From Peribacillus deserti (lineage in GTDB: Bacteria; Bacillota; Bacilli; Bacillales; DSM-1321), in NCBI RefSeq assembly GCF_016909175.1, contig NZ_JAFBFI010000009.1, positions 116,873-180,872 of the forward strand: DNA of 64,000 bases. Reading direction: 5' to 3'. The notes under the pieces are model-generated. The model had not been told where the DNA came from and ran no database searches. It saw nothing but the letters and a program-made list of their open reading frames with translations. Each line of letters starts with the position of its first letter. The first letter of the stretch is position 1. Of this stretch, positions 54,537 to 64,000 are shown one piece after another. The translations under genes were made by a program, and so were the position numbers.

Positions 54537-56928
54537 ATAAAGGCTTTATATTCCAGATTTCATCGGCATACTCTTTCACCGTACGGTCACTGGAGAAAAA
54601 ACCGGACATGGCAATATTCTTAAGGCTTTTCTGGGACCAGCTCGCTTGGTCTTGATATGCTTCTTCAACCTGCCTTTGTGTGCTTATATAAGAAGCAAAA
54701 TCACGAAGAACGAAAAACTGGTCATTCTCTGTAAGAAGTGAATCAAATATGGTTTCAAAATGCTCCGAAGAATTAGGAAAAAAACCATTGATAAGCTGAT
54801 TGCAAATAAGCTGGATTCTTTCGTCACCATGATAATAATCATACGGACTATAGCCGCCATTAGCTAAGTAGCTTATGACTTGATCTGCATTTAAACCAAA
54901 GATAAAGATATTTTCAGGACCAAGACGTTCTTCCATTTCGACATTCGCTCCATCTAAAGTTCCAATGGTCACTGCACCATTCATCATAAACTTCATGTTT
55001 CCTGTTCCTGATGCTTCCTTGCTTGCAGTCGAAATTTGTTCGCTGACTTCTGTTGCCGGAAAGATTTCCTCAGCTAAGGAAACATTATAATTTTCCAGAA
55101 ATACAACCTGTATATAAGAGTTAACATCTCTATCATTGTTAACCTTCTCAGCTACAGAATTAATCAATTTTATTACTTTTTTGGCATAATAATAGCCCGG
55201 GGATGCTTTTGCCCCAAATATAAAGGTTCGAGGATAGGGTTTATAATGCTTATCCTCCTTCATTCGATTATAAAGATGCATAATGTGAAAGACATTTAAC
55301 AGCTGTCTTTTATAAGCATGCAGTCTCTTTACCTGCACATCAAATATGGAATCCACATTAACCCGTAATCCAGTATTTTTATAAATTCTGTCAGCCAGCT
55401 GATGTTTCTTTATTTTCTTCACGTCTCTCAGGCCGCCAAGAAAACTATTATCATTATAATACGGATTGAGCAATTCAAGCTGTTCAGGCGAACTTTTCCA
55501 CTCTTCCCCAATTGCTTCTGTGATTAAGCCACAGAGTTCTGGGTTAGCTTTCATCAGCCATCTTCTATGTGTAATACCATTTGTTTTATTATTGAATTTG
55601 GAAGGATAAAAGTCGAAGAAGTTTTTCATTTCTCTATTTTTTAAGATTTCAGTGTGAAGTTTAGCGACTCCATTTACACTAAAACTGCCTGCTATGGCTA
55701 GATGTGCCATTTTTACTTCGCCATGGGCGATTATAGCCATCTGTTCGATATGATTCCAGTTTCCCGGATAGGCCGCCCAAAGATCCTGGCAATACCTCTC
55801 GTTTATCTCATGGATAATCATATAGATGCGGGGCAGCAAGGGTTCCAATATTCGAACAGGCCATTTTTCAAGCGCCTCTGAAAGGGTAGTATGATTGGTA
55901 TAGGATATGCATTTAGTCGTAATATTCCATGCGTCATCCCAAGTTAGATTTTCTTCATCAATCAAGATTCTCATCAGTTCTGGAATCGCAAGGACCGGAT
56001 GAGTATCATTAATATGCAATCCTATCTTTTCATGAAACAAATGAATATCATTATATTTTTTGCGGAATGATCCCATAATGGATTTTAAAGTGGCTGCTAC
56101 CAGGAAATACTGCTGTTTCAGCCTAAGAATTTTCCCTTCATCATGTGTATCATTAGGATACAAAAATTCTGTTACAGCTTCTGTTTCCCGTTTGTATTTC
56201 ATGATATCCTTTTGCCATGGAACCAGAGCCGGCTCCGCACTCCATAGCCGGAGGGTATTCACAGTTTTATTTTGATACCCGACTACCGGCACATCATAGG
56301 GTACAGCTAAGACCTTGACCGCATCTATATGCCTGAATTTTAGCCGGCCACCATCTGAATAGCTTTCAACCGTCCCCCAAAATGGAATCTCCTCTGCAAG
56401 GTCGGGTTTTCTTACTTCCCATACAAAACCATGGCTTAGCCATTGCTCTGGAAGCTCAACTTGAAAACCATCCACAAACTTTTGTTCAAATAATCCGTGC
56501 TTATATCGGATGCCGCAGCCATGGCCCGGAAGGGATAGAGAGGCTAGTGAATCAAGAAAGCATGCGGCCAGCCTCCCAAGTCCTCCGTTTCCAAGGCCTG
56601 CATCAGCTTCAATGTCCTCAATATCTGAAAGGTCAATGCCCAGTTCATCGAGACCTTCTTTAAGAAGTTCAGTGATTCCTAAATTCAATAAATTATTGCC
56701 CAGGAACCTCCCTGGCAAAAATTCAATGGAAAGGTAGTAAATTTGCTTGGACTTTGAGGTTCTTGCCTTTTCTGCCGATTCAATCCAGTCTTTACTGATA
56801 TATTCCCTAACCATCATTCCCAATACATGAAACTGATCTCTTCTACATGTTTCTTCCACGCTCTTTCCATAAGTCATTTCAAGTTTTCTTAGAAACAACT
56901 CTTTAAATTGTTCTTTATCAGAAAACAT
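54535..56928 (-). CDS. glgP: Glycogen phosphorylase GlgP
   Basis: A GT35 enzyme of 797 residues that releases glucose 1-phosphate from glycogen. The PLP-lysine region is [14 protein letters not shown] (lysine near residue 660), and [15 protein letters not shown] near residue 105-120 is conserved. Last gene of glgB-C-D-A-P; the frame overlaps glgA by about 11-20 bases. The start is ATG 56928 or GTG 56937; an AAGGAG site lies 13 bases before the GTG, so the choice is open. Confidence 0.94.
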   Translation of the reverse strand: MFSDKEQFKELFLRKLEMTYGKSVEETCRRDQFHVLGMMVREYISKDWIESAEKARTSKSKQIYYLSIEFLPGRFLGNNLLNLGITELLKEGLDELGIDLSDIEDIEADAGLGNGGLGRLAACFLDSLASLSLPGHGCGIRYKHGLFEQKFVDGFQVELPEQWLSHGFVWEVRKPDLAEEIPFWGTVESYSDGGRLKFRHIDAVKVLAVPYDVPVVGYQNKTVNTLRLWSAEPALVPWQKDIMKYKRETEAVTEFLYPNDTHDEGKILRLKQQYFLVAATLKSIMGSFRKKYNDIHLFHEKIGLHINDTHPVLAIPELMRILIDEENLTWDDAWNITTKCISYTNHTTLSEALEKWPVRILEPLLPRIYMIIHEINERYCQDLWAAYPGNWNHIEQMAIIAHGEVKMAHLAIAGSFSVNGVAKLHTEILKNREMKNFFDFYPSKFNNKTNGITHRRWLMKANPELCGLITEAIGEEWKSSPEQLELLNPYYNDNSFLGGLRDVKKIKKHQLADRIYKNTGLRVNVDSIFDVQVKRLHAYKRQLLNVFHIMHLYNRMKEDKHYKPYPRTFIFGAKASPGYYYAKKVIKLINSVAEKVNNDRDVNSYIQVVFLENYNVSLAEEIFPATEVSEQISTASKEASGTGNMKFMMNGAVTIGTLDGANVEMEERLGPENIFIFGLNADQVISYLANGGYSPYDYYHGDERIQLICNQLINGFFPNSSEHFETIFDSLLTENDQFFVLRDFASYISTQRQVEEAYQDQASWSQKSLKNIAMSGFFSSDRTVKEYADEIWNIKPL

Positions 56929-58366
56929 GGCTTCCACTTCTGCTGACCAGCTCCTTATAAAGCAGATTATACTGATTAGCTGACTGGGACCAGCTGTAAT
57001 CCTTTTCCATTGCCTGTTTTACTATCGTTTTCCAGGATTTTTTATCCCGGTAAAAGGAAAGGGCACGCTCAATGGTGAACAGCATATCATGCGCATTAAA
57101 ATTGTTGAAAGAGAACCCATTTCCTTCCCCTGTCCATTCATTATAAGAGGCAACCGTATCATTCAGTCCGCCTGTTTCTCTTACAATGGGGACTGCTCCA
57201 TATCTCATGGCTATAAGCTGGCCTAATCCGCATGGTTCAAACATGGATGGCATTAAAAATAGATCGGCACCTGCATAAATTTTATGTGCCAATTCCTCGT
57301 TAAATCCAATGACAGCTTTAACTTTGTAAGGGTAATAACGCTCCATTGACTGAAAGAATTCGGAAAATTCTTGTTCACCGGTTCCTAGGATAATGATTTG
57401 TATATCCTGATTTACGATTTCTTGAAAAACAGCCTTTACAAGATCAAGCCCCTTCTGCTTCGTAAGTCTCGTAATCATGGCCATCACCGGTATATCTTTG
57501 TTCTCAGGAAGGCCTAAAGATTTTTGGATGGCCAGTTTATTATCTATCTTCCCTTCCGGAGATGCAGCACTGTAATTTTTCAAAAGGAAGGGATCTTTTT
57601 CTGGATTGTAAAATTGATAGTCAATTCCATTCAATATTCCCGAAAGACTGTTATTTCTGCTTCTAAGCAGTCCATCCAGCTTTTCTCCGAAATAAGGGGT
57701 CTGTATCTCCTCCTTGTAAGTAGGGCTGACAGTTGTAATATAATCAGATGCAACAATACCCGCTTTCATGAAACTCACGTTACCATTAAACTCTATATGC
57801 TCAGGCCGGAAATAATATTCACTTATTCCGAGCAGGTCGCCCATAATTTCTTGGGGGTAAATGCCCTGAAATTGAAGGTTGTGAATGGTAAATACAGTAT
57901 TTATAAAATCATATCCATCCCGATCCTGATATTCTGTTTTGTATAGGAAAGGCACCATTCCTGTATGCCAATCATGACAATGAATTACATCCGGGGCGGG
58001 AATATGCTGCAATGCATCCAGTACAGCCCTGGTAAAAAACGAGAATCGTTCCCCATCATCAAAATACCCGTATAAATCATCTCTTTTAAAGTAATACTCA
58101 TTATCAACAAAATAATAAGTTATTTCGTCTTGTTCTAAACTAAAAATGCCGCAATACTGATCACGCCAGCCAACCTGGACATAAAACTCCGCTATCTTGG
58201 ACATTTTATCTGTATATTTCTGTTCTATAGTTTTGTACTTAGGCAGGACAACCCTGACCCGGTTTCCATGCTTGGCAAGTTCCTGGGGCAGGGAGCCGGC
58301 TACATCTGCCAGACCTCCTGATTTGACAAATGGTACACATTCCGAGACAGCAAAGAGTATATCCAT
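56918..58366 (-). CDS. glgA: Glycogen synthase GlgA
   Basis: A 482-residue GT5 glycosyltransferase that extends alpha-1,4-glucan from ADP-glucose. The ADP-glucose motif KSGGLADV (15-22) and the C-terminal FEPCGLGQ and TGGLNDTV segments are conserved. It follows glgD directly: its ATG overlaps the end of glgD by one base (58366). It overlaps glgP at its 3' end. Confidence 0.95.
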   Translation of the reverse strand: MDILFAVSECVPFVKSGGLADVAGSLPQELAKHGNRVRVVLPKYKTIEQKYTDKMSKIAEFYVQVGWRDQYCGIFSLEQDEITYYFVDNEYYFKRDDLYGYFDDGERFSFFTRAVLDALQHIPAPDVIHCHDWHTGMVPFLYKTEYQDRDGYDFINTVFTIHNLQFQGIYPQEIMGDLLGISEYYFRPEHIEFNGNVSFMKAGIVASDYITTVSPTYKEEIQTPYFGEKLDGLLRSRNNSLSGILNGIDYQFYNPEKDPFLLKNYSAASPEGKIDNKLAIQKSLGLPENKDIPVMAMITRLTKQKGLDLVKAVFQEIVNQDIQIIILGTGEQEFSEFFQSMERYYPYKVKAVIGFNEELAHKIYAGADLFLMPSMFEPCGLGQLIAMRYGAVPIVRETGGLNDTVASYNEWTGEGNGFSFNNFNAHDMLFTIERALSFYRDKKSWKTIVKQAMEKDYSWSQSANQYNLLYKELVSRSGSHVF

Positions 58367-59391
58367 CAGCTCATCAACACTCCTTGTACCGCACCCTTCT
58401 TGATGACAATCGGTTCATCACTTCCGCCTGTTAAATGGACACCATCCTCAATGCGCACATCCTTATCCAGGATCACAGAATCCAGAACACAATTCTCACC
58501 GATAATGCTTTTTTGCATGATAATGCAATTTTTGACCACAGACCCTTTTCCGATTTTGACTGATCTTGATATTATACTGTTTTCTACATGGCCTTCTATC
58601 ACACAGCCATTTGCAATCATGGAATTTGTCACATTAGAATTTTTAGTATATTTGGTTGGCGGTTCATCTTTAACTTTTGTGAATATAGGCTGGCTTTCCT
58701 TGAAAAGTTTTTGCCATTTAGAAGGATTCAGAAGCTCCAGGCTTGTTCGGTAATAAGTTTCAATAGAATCGACCATCACACAATAATCCTCATATTCATA
58801 CGTACAAACCTGGTAGGAATGCTTAGGATCCTCGATTAGGTCATACAGGCACTGATAGCCGGTTATATCTCTCTCCACAATTAAATCTATTAGAAGCTCA
58901 CGCTTTAGCAAATATGTCTCTAAAGAGCGGCCCTCACTTACTACTTCCGTAATATCACAGCCATTTTCAATATGCTTTTCTAGAATTTCACAGAAATCAA
59001 CGTTTAGAACGGTGTAGCAATTGGAAACGATGGCATATTCTTGTGTACTTCTTTTAAAATAATCTAAATGATAGGAAAAACATTGGAATGAACCTATATG
59101 ATGAAATGGGATGTCCAGATTCGGAGCAGGGAAGAAAAAGAGACCATCACGCTTCCGGTTCAAATCCCAGTTCTTACCGGATTCCAGGTGATCCATTAGG
59201 GAACGATAATGATATTTTGGAAACACCGCAACACTGGATATTCCCGAATTAACCATACTGGAAAGAACAAAGTCAATTAGACGGTATCTCCCTCCAAATG
59301 GAAGTGCTGCTAAGATTCGGTGTTCGGTAAGGTCCTTTAACGGATCTAGATATGTGGTAGCATCTATTACACCCAGGATATTTTTATTCAT
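58366..59391 (-). CDS. glgD: GlgD subunit of glucose-1-phosphate adenylyltransferase
   Basis: A 341-residue GlgC-like protein. It keeps the nucleotidyltransferase fold and the C-terminal beta-helix, but the N-terminal glycine-rich loop of GlgC (AGGQGSRL) is replaced by [17 protein letters not shown], so it is probably not active alone. In Bacillus GlgC-GlgD heterotetramers are more active than GlgC alone. It lies between glgC (37 bases) and glgA. The ATG follows AAAGGAG. Confidence 0.93.
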   Translation of the reverse strand: MNKNILGVIDATTYLDPLKDLTEHRILAALPFGGRYRLIDFVLSSMVNSGISSVAVFPKYHYRSLMDHLESGKNWDLNRKRDGLFFFPAPNLDIPFHHIGSFQCFSYHLDYFKRSTQEYAIVSNCYTVLNVDFCEILEKHIENGCDITEVVSEGRSLETYLLKRELLIDLIVERDITGYQCLYDLIEDPKHSYQVCTYEYEDYCVMVDSIETYYRTSLELLNPSKWQKLFKESQPIFTKVKDEPPTKYTKNSNVTNSMIANGCVIEGHVENSIISRSVKIGKGSVVKNCIIMQKSIIGENCVLDSVILDKDVRIEDGVHLTGGSDEPIVIKKGAVQGVLMS

Positions 59392-59428
59392 ATATGTTCT
59401 CCTTTCAAATATAATGAATCCGAATAGT

Positions 59429-60580
59429 TTATTTTGCCATTAAAAAATCTTGGATCATTGTTTCTGTAACCAATACAATATCATCATTCTCTGGATCTGG
59501 GCTTATGACCACGCCAGCAGGAACTCTCAGGTTCGATGGAACAATAGCCCTCTCTACATGGGCTCCTTCACCAATCACAGCTCCCGGCATGACCACCGAT
59601 TCAAATATGTTCGCCCGTTTATGGACCGTAACTCCTTGAAACAGGACCGACCTTTCAACTTGCCCTTCTACAAAACAGCCCTCATTAATCAGCGACTCTT
59701 TCACTCTCGCGTCTGGCGCTACATACTGAGGCGGCTGATTAGGATTCACAGAATATATACGCCATGAATGATCATAAAGATCGAGTGAGTTACTTTCATC
59801 CAGCAAGTCCATATTGGCTTCCCAAAGACTTTTAATCGTCCCGACATCCTTCCAGTATCCCTTAAAAGGAAAGGCATTGACCTTTTTCTTCTCTCTAAGC
59901 AGCTGTGGAATGATATCCTTGCCAAAGTCTCTGCTGGAATCCGGCATCTCCGCATCTTTAATAAGAGCTTCTCTTAACACACTCCAATTAAAAACATAAA
60001 TGCCCATAGATGCTAAGTTATTGCGGGGATGCTCCGGTTTTTCATCAAAGTCGGTAACTTCAAGTTCCGAATTGGTATTCATTATGCCGAATCGGCTCGC
60101 TTCTTCCCAAGGGACCTCAATAACTGAAATAGTTGCGTCAGACTTTTTCTTCTCGTGAAACTCTATCATGGTGGCATAATTCATCTTATAAATGTGATCA
60201 CCCGATAAAATCAACACATATTCAGGATTATAGCCATCTATATAGGTAATGTTCTGATAAATAGCGGATGCCGTTCCTGTATACCACTTGACTTCCTTTG
60301 TTTCCGCATAAGGCGGCAATACTGTAACTCCGCCATTTTTTCTATCTAAATCCCATGCACTGCCAATTCCAATATAAGTATTTAGAACAAGAGGCTGATA
60401 TTGGGTGAGAACACCTACTGTATCAATTCCTGAATTCGTACAGTTGCTAAGTGTAAAATCAATAATTCTATATTTTCCACCAAAGGGTACTGCCGGTTTG
60501 GCTATGTTCTGTGTTAAATCATTTAACCGGCTTCCCTGCCCTCCTGCTAAGAGCATTGCTACGCATTTTGTTTTCACCAT
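59429..60580 (-). CDS. glgC: Glucose-1-phosphate adenylyltransferase GlgC
   Basis: A 383-residue enzyme that makes ADP-glucose, the committed step of glycogen synthesis. [12 protein letters not shown] near residue 13 is the nucleotide loop, SGDHIYKM binds metal, and FDEKP and the C-terminal left-handed beta-helix follow. ATG 60580 is 10 bases after GGGG; a TTG at 60583 is possible. The 5' end overlaps glgB by about 62 bases, an unusually long overlap that implies coupling. Confidence 0.94.
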   Translation of the reverse strand: MVKTKCVAMLLAGGQGSRLNDLTQNIAKPAVPFGGKYRIIDFTLSNCTNSGIDTVGVLTQYQPLVLNTYIGIGSAWDLDRKNGGVTVLPPYAETKEVKWYTGTASAIYQNITYIDGYNPEYVLILSGDHIYKMNYATMIEFHEKKKSDATISVIEVPWEEASRFGIMNTNSELEVTDFDEKPEHPRNNLASMGIYVFNWSVLREALIKDAEMPDSSRDFGKDIIPQLLREKKKVNAFPFKGYWKDVGTIKSLWEANMDLLDESNSLDLYDHSWRIYSVNPNQPPQYVAPDARVKESLINEGCFVEGQVERSVLFQGVTVHKRANIFESVVMPGAVIGEGAHVERAIVPSNLRVPAGVVISPDPENDDIVLVTETMIQDFLMAK

Positions 60581-62462
60581 CAACGTTTTTCCCCTTTCTC
60601 TTTTTGATCTTTTTGAACACTGTCATCCCTAAAGCAGGAATACGGATACGCAAATTAAATGGCTTTCCGTGAAATACTCCTTTTTCCGCTGTTACAGCTT
60701 TCTTATTTATATAATGACCGCCTCCATACTGGAGGGAGTCGCTATTAAAAACTTCTTTATACTCCCCAGGTCCCGGGATTCCAATAAGATAATCCTCAAA
60801 ACTATGCCGGGAGAAGTTACACACAACGATTAGAAATTCATCCTCTGAGCTTCCTCTTCGTATAAATGAGAAAATGGACTGTTCAGAGTTATTAGCATCA
60901 ATCCACTCGAAGCCTTCTGAAACGGAATCAAGCTCATACAAAGACTTTTGCCGTTTTGAAAAAGAAACCAACTCTCTAACATATGCATCCATCTTCTGGT
61001 GCATGTCATATTCAAGTAAATTCCAATCAAGCTGTTTCCAAACATCCCATTCGGAGAATTGTCCGAACTCTCCTCCCATAAATAGTAATTTTTTCCCTGG
61101 ATGAGTAAACATGAATCCGAATAAAAGGCGGAGCTGGGCGAATTTTTCTTCATACGAACCAGGCATTTTGTCCAACAGTGATTTTTTGCCGTGAACAACT
61201 TCATCGTGGGAAAACGGCAAAAGAAATTGTTCGCTAAAAGCATACATCAGTGAGAAGGTTACTTTATGATGTAAAGAAGCTCTGTTTTGGGGTTCTGCTC
61301 GCATATAGAGCAAAATATCGTTCATCCATCCCATATTCCACTTATACGTGAAGCCAAGGCCGCCATAAGACACTGGCGCTGTCACTTGGGGATAATCGGA
61401 CGAATCTTCTGCAATTTTTAAAAAATGAGGATCTTGCTCTTCAATTACGGTGTTTAACTTCTGTAAAAAATGGATTGCAAATGTATTAGTCTCTTTGTAA
61501 TCCCCGCCCGGCCAATAAATAATGTTTGCGACGGCATCCATTCTAAAGCCGTCGATGTGATAATATTCCATCCAGAAGCGCGCATTAGAAATAAGGAAGC
61601 TGTGTACTTCGTTACGTCCAAGATCAAAATTCGCAGTGCCCCAGACCTTGTTTTCCCGGTGCTTTTCGGTAGGATATTCAAACAGCGGTTTCCCGTCAAA
61701 ATAGTATAAGCCATGGGCATCTTTTATAAAATGGCCCGGGACCCAATCCATAATGACACCGATGTCATTTTGATGGCATAAGTCGACAAACCTCATAAAT
61801 TCCTGCGGTGTTCCATATCTGCTGGTTATCGAATAATATCCTGTCCCCTGATAACCCCATGAACCATCATAAGGGTGCTCGATCATCGGCAGCAATTCCA
61901 CATGGGTAAAGCCATGTTCTTTCAGATAGGGAATTAATTCATCACCCATTTCCGTGTATGTTAGAAATGATCCATCCTTATTCCTTTTCCAGCTGCCAAA
62001 ATGCATTTCATAAATACAGACGGGCTTGGATAATGTGGATTGTTTTGCTTTTTTCTTCAACCAGGCAGAATCATTCCATTTGTATCCCGATAAATCCCAG
62101 ACCATGGAAGCAGTCCCAGGCCTTTTTTCTGAATAAAAGGCAAAAGGGTCGGCTTTCATAAATTGGCTGCCTTCCTCAGTAATGATTTCGTACTTATACA
62201 ATTGCCCCTGAAGATTCACTTCTAATTCAATCTCCCAGACTCCTTCATCGTTGATCCGGTGCATCTCATACCCTTGGCCCTTCCACCCGTTAAATTCACC
62301 GGCAACCCGCACCTGAGCAGCATTAGGAGCCCATACACAAAAACGGGTTATGACAGATCCATCTTTCTGAATAAGATGGGATCCAAATAACTTATATGCC
62401 TCATATAGTGTTCCTTCGTGAAAAAGATGAAGGTCATAACCAGAAGCTGTATTCACAGACAC
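60519..62462 (-). CDS. glgB: 1,4-alpha-glucan branching enzyme GlgB
   Basis: A GH13 enzyme of 647 residues that forms alpha-1,6 branches. An N-terminal CBM48 domain ([20 protein letters not shown]) precedes the catalytic barrel with the nucleophile in [10 protein letters not shown] and the acid in IAEDSS, then [12 protein letters not shown] start at GTG 62462, 8 bases after AGGGAG; the GTG at 62471 directly abuts that site. The C-terminus is extended by a basic tail ([20 protein letters not shown]...) that reads into glgC. First gene of the glg operon; in B. subtilis this operon depends on sigma-E, which I could not confirm here. Confidence 0.94.
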   Translation of the reverse strand: MSVNTASGYDLHLFHEGTLYEAYKLFGSHLIQKDGSVITRFCVWAPNAAQVRVAGEFNGWKGQGYEMHRINDEGVWEIELEVNLQGQLYKYEIITEEGSQFMKADPFAFYSEKRPGTASMVWDLSGYKWNDSAWLKKKAKQSTLSKPVCIYEMHFGSWKRNKDGSFLTYTEMGDELIPYLKEHGFTHVELLPMIEHPYDGSWGYQGTGYYSITSRYGTPQEFMRFVDLCHQNDIGVIMDWVPGHFIKDAHGLYYFDGKPLFEYPTEKHRENKVWGTANFDLGRNEVHSFLISNARFWMEYYHIDGFRMDAVANIIYWPGGDYKETNTFAIHFLQKLNTVIEEQDPHFLKIAEDSSDYPQVTAPVSYGGLGFTYKWNMGWMNDILLYMRAEPQNRASLHHKVTFSLMYAFSEQFLLPFSHDEVVHGKKSLLDKMPGSYEEKFAQLRLLFGFMFTHPGKKLLFMGGEFGQFSEWDVWKQLDWNLLEYDMHQKMDAYVRELVSFSKRQKSLYELDSVSEGFEWIDANNSEQSIFSFIRRGSSEDEFLIVVCNFSRHSFEDYLIGIPGPGEYKEVFNSDSLQYGGGHYINKKAVTAEKGVFHGKPFNLRIRIPALGMTVFKKIKKRKGKNVDGENKMRSNALSRRAGKPVK

Positions 62463-62732
62463 GACATTCACTCCCTAATCAAAATCAAATCTTGGAAGAA
62501 CAAAAAACTTATTTCACTAAAATGCATGCAAGGGAGTTCAATAAGAATATAAAATGAATCATTATTCATCTTTCCCTCGAGATTTCAATTAAATATTTAT
62601 AACTTCTAGATAAAAAGATAAATTCCTGTATAAATATTCTTAATTTTGTAAAAATAGTTATATGGTCCTATTTAATTCAAGCTAAGCATTTAGCAAATAT
62701 GGGAAACCTGAAGAAACTTTCGGAGGATTATA

Positions 62733-62867
62733 ATGCGAATGGTGAGAACAAGATCCTCGAGGAACGCTTGTTTACTTACTTTTACTTTTCATTTGTGCGT
62801 CCTAGACAGTTTTAGAGCTGAAAAGGGCTTTATAGAGCGAACGGACCTAACTTCGTTGTCCACCTAG
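62733..62867 (+). CDS. Possible small ORF, 44 residues
   Basis: ATG 62733 lies 6 bases after GGAGG and opens a 44-codon frame ending in TAG at 62867. The translation (MRMVRTRSSRNACLLTFTFH, then LCVLDSFRAEKGF and the end TDLTSLST) is not typical of a folded protein. A hairpin and T-run follow within 10 bases. It could be a small protein, a leader peptide or part of a small RNA. Confidence 0.3.
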   Translation: MRMVRTRSSRNACLLTFTFHLCVLDSFRAEKGFIERTDLTSLST

Positions 62868-62874
62868 TTATTTG

Positions 62875-62911
62875 GGGTAAAAAAGTTTTGGCTTTGTCTT
62901 TTACCCTTTTT
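62875..62911 (+). terminator. Possible terminator after the 44-codon ORF
   Basis: Stem GGGTAAAA / TTTTACCC with a 16-base loop, then TTTTT. Confidence 0.5.
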
Positions 62912-63192
62912 GTATGTGTGGTAAACCAGAAAATTGTAATGGAAGAATTCAGAGGATAAAATAAGGTTAATAAAGGATTTTGGAGGATATTTTGGCGTGT
63001 ATTTGAATAGAAGAGCCGCTACAGCAGGTTCCATATTTTCACTTGTCTAATGCTTCTCTGGCAGTGCTGACGGTTGAAAACAGCCACTCTATAATTGTAT
63101 AAATTTTGTGGTTCGTAGTTATACGCAGCTGTTCAATTTTCCCAGATGGCTACAATCTCAAGGTATGTATAAAAGATTAATTTAAAACAAAA

Positions 63193-63230
63193 CAAAAAGA
63201 GCTGTGTACATGTGTACACAGCTCTTTTTG
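63193..63230 (-). terminator. Terminator of the tRNA operon
   Basis: An 18-bp perfect stem (CAAAAAGAGCTGTGTACA and its complement) with a two-base loop, 3 bases beyond tRNA-Glu. Confidence 0.9.
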
Positions 63231-63232
63231 TA

Positions 63233-63304
63233 TGACCCCTACGGGATTCGAACCCGTGTTACCGCCGTGAAAGGGCGGTGTCTTAACCGCTTGACCAAGG
63301 GGCC
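63233..63304 (-). tRNA. tRNA-Glu (anticodon TTC)
   Basis: Cloverleaf with acceptor GGCCCCT / AGGGGTC, anticodon stem CCGCC with loop TTTCACG region (anticodon TTC) and T arm GGGTTCGAATCCC. CCA is not encoded. Last tRNA of the cluster, followed by the terminator. Confidence 0.95.
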
Positions 63305-63306
63305 GA

Positions 63307-63397
63307 TGGCGGAGAAGGAGGGATTTGAACCCTCGCGCCGCTTACGCGACCTACACCCTTAGCAGGGGCGCCTCTTCAGCCTCTTGAGTACTTCCCC
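63307..63397 (-). tRNA. tRNA-Ser (anticodon GCT)
   Basis: Class II tRNA with a long variable arm; acceptor GGGGAAG / CTTCTCC, anticodon loop CTGCTAA (GCT), encoded CCA at 63309-63307. Confidence 0.95.
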
Positions 63398-63400
63398 ATA

Positions 63401-63475
63401 TGGCTCCGCAGGTAGGACTCGAACCTACGACCGTTCGGTTAACAGCCGAATGCTCTACCACTGAGCTACTGCGGA
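63401..63475 (-). tRNA. tRNA-Asn (anticodon GTT)
   Basis: Acceptor TCCGCAG / CTGCGGA, anticodon loop CTGTTAA (GTT), T arm AGGTTCGAGTCCT, discriminator G and encoded CCA. Confidence 0.95.
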
Positions 63476-63476
63476 A

Positions 63477-63553
<77 letters not shown>

Positions 63554-63560
63554 ATAAAAA

Positions 63561-63634
63561 TGGAGCGGGTGATGGGAATCGAACCCACGACATCAGCTTG
63601 GAAGGCTGAGGTTTTACCATTAAACTACACCCGC
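63561..63634 (-). tRNA. tRNA-Gly (anticodon TCC)
   Basis: Acceptor GCGGGTG / CACCCGC, anticodon loop CTTCCAA (TCC), discriminator T and encoded CCA. Confidence 0.95.
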
Positions 63635-63641
63635 GTTGCTA

Positions 63642-63718
63642 TGGGGCGACTGATGGGAATCGAACCCACGAATGTCGGAACCACAATCCGATGCGTTAAC
63701 CACTTCGCCACAATCGCC
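63642..63718 (-). tRNA. tRNA-His (anticodon GTG)
   Basis: Anticodon loop TTGTGGT (GTG). The extra 5' G pairs with discriminator C, as required for HisRS; acceptor GCGATTG / CAGTCGC and encoded CCA. Confidence 0.95.
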
Positions 63719-63743
63719 ATAAAAGTAAAATGAATGAATAAAG

Positions 63744-63819
63744 TGGTGGCTCAGGACGGAATCGAACCGCCGACACAAGGATTTTCAGTCCTTTGCTCTA
63801 CCGACTGAGCTACTGAGCC
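63744..63819 (-). tRNA. tRNA-Phe (anticodon GAA)
   Basis: Acceptor GGCTCAG / CTGAGCC, anticodon loop CTGAAAA (GAA), T arm GCGGTTCGATTCCGT, encoded CCA. Confidence 0.95.
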
Positions 63820-63911
63820 ATACTAACAGTTTGTAGTTAAGCTTATATGTCCGAATCTTGCTTCCTCGAACTATCCAACTTATTACAATCCATGCTGAAA
63901 TATAATAAAAA

Positions 63912-63987
63912 TGGCGGTCCCGACGGGAATCGAACCCGCGATCTCCTGCGTGACAGGCAGGCATGTTAACCGCTACACCACGGGACC
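63912..63987 (-). tRNA. tRNA-Asp (anticodon GTC)
   Basis: Acceptor GGTCCCG / CGGGACC, anticodon loop CTGTCAC (GTC), discriminator G and encoded CCA. A 92-base gap separates it from tRNA-Phe. The last bases of the window (TTGCGGGG) look like the 3' acceptor end of an initiator tRNA-Met, which precedes Asp in B. subtilis trnB; only a fragment is visible. Confidence 0.95.
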
Positions 63988-64000
63988 ACTTATTGCGGGG

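Larger units (their letters stand above)
62463..63192. other. Intergenic region between glgB and the tRNA cluster
   Basis: About 730 bp. It includes the glgB control region (no confident promoter), a possible small ORF with its own terminator (62733-62911), and a purine-rich stretch with GAGGAT-like motifs at 62941-62994. No other gene is supported. Confidence 0.5.

Noticed and set aside
62808..62832. GTTTTAGAGCT-like string resembling a type II CRISPR repeat or tracrRNA
   Set aside because: It occurs once, has no spacer array and no cas genes nearby; the match is short and by chance.
62941..62994. Further phased array with GAGGAT-like motifs at about 10-base steps
   Set aside because: The motifs are short and purine-rich, and the spacing is not convincing beyond three or four units.

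Overview
The window is chromosomal DNA of a low-GC, endospore-forming Gram-positive of the Bacillaceae. It is not B. subtilis itself, but gene order closely follows the B. subtilis region from amyX/ytlR through leuS, asnB, metK, pckA, luxS, the men genes and glg to the trnB tRNA cluster. Supporting signs are strong AGGAGG-type ribosome binding sites, frequent TTG and GTG starts, a T-box, a SAM-I riboswitch, Bacillus-type operators (CcpN, BirA, Zur, cre) and small spore or Bacillus-only proteins (Cse60, YteA, YtzE, YtzI, DUF2524, DUF2584). No prophage, complete insertion sequence, CRISPR array, secretion island or defence island is visible.

Layout. 1-3482 (minus): 5' part of a type I pullulanase, a lipid kinase, YtlQ and ThpR. 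3810-6110 (plus): YhgE/Pip membrane protein behind palindromic operators. 6241-14771: PepV, YtzE, an RsuA-type pseudouridine synthase, MurJ, a DUF4349 lipoprotein, YtfP and a quinone oxidoreductase. 15090-19902 (minus): Cse60, rhodanese, cysteine synthase, a frameshifted secreted alpha/beta-hydrolase behind a cre site, BioY behind a BirA operator, and a small hypothetical gene. 20030-28940: leuS with T-box, an MFS transporter, DUF2524, the YtqA/YtqB tRNA-modification pair, YtpA/YtpB and YtoA. 29003-36351: asnB, metK with SAM-I riboswitch, pckA with CcpN box, YtmB. 36384-44132: YtmA, the YtlACD ABC transporter, the NUDIX enzyme YtkD, small proteins, LuxS, YidD and a Zur-controlled zinc-binding lipoprotein. 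44208-53501: a 43-residue small ORF and the menaquinone genes menF-D-H-B-E-C plus divergent menA. 53665-62462: YteA and the glycogen operon glgB-C-D-A-P. 63233-64000: a tRNA cluster in the order Asp-Phe-His-Gly-Ile-Asn-Ser-Glu.

Connections. The glg operon makes and mobilises glycogen, and the pullulanase can debranch alpha-glucans. MetK makes SAM, and LuxS recycles the S-ribosylhomocysteine left after SAM use. menF to menE with menA make menaquinone. YtqA and YtqB act on wobble uridines of tRNA.

The most unusual signal is not a gene. At least three intergenic regions (about 11280-11405, 19478-19590 and 31590-31762) carry arrays of a short 8-9 bp core repeated every 20-21 bp, about two helical turns. 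Each array has its own core and the DNA between cores is not conserved. A weaker, irregular array is at about 35691-35830. Other notable signals are twin 13-bp palindromes at matching positions upstream of menB and menA, a 13-bp inverted repeat around the ytfP promoter, a GGGGACAGTCCCC-type dispersed repeat that covers the ytoA stop codon, and unannotated small ORFs. All functional statements rest on reading the sequence and on memory of the families; no database search was run.
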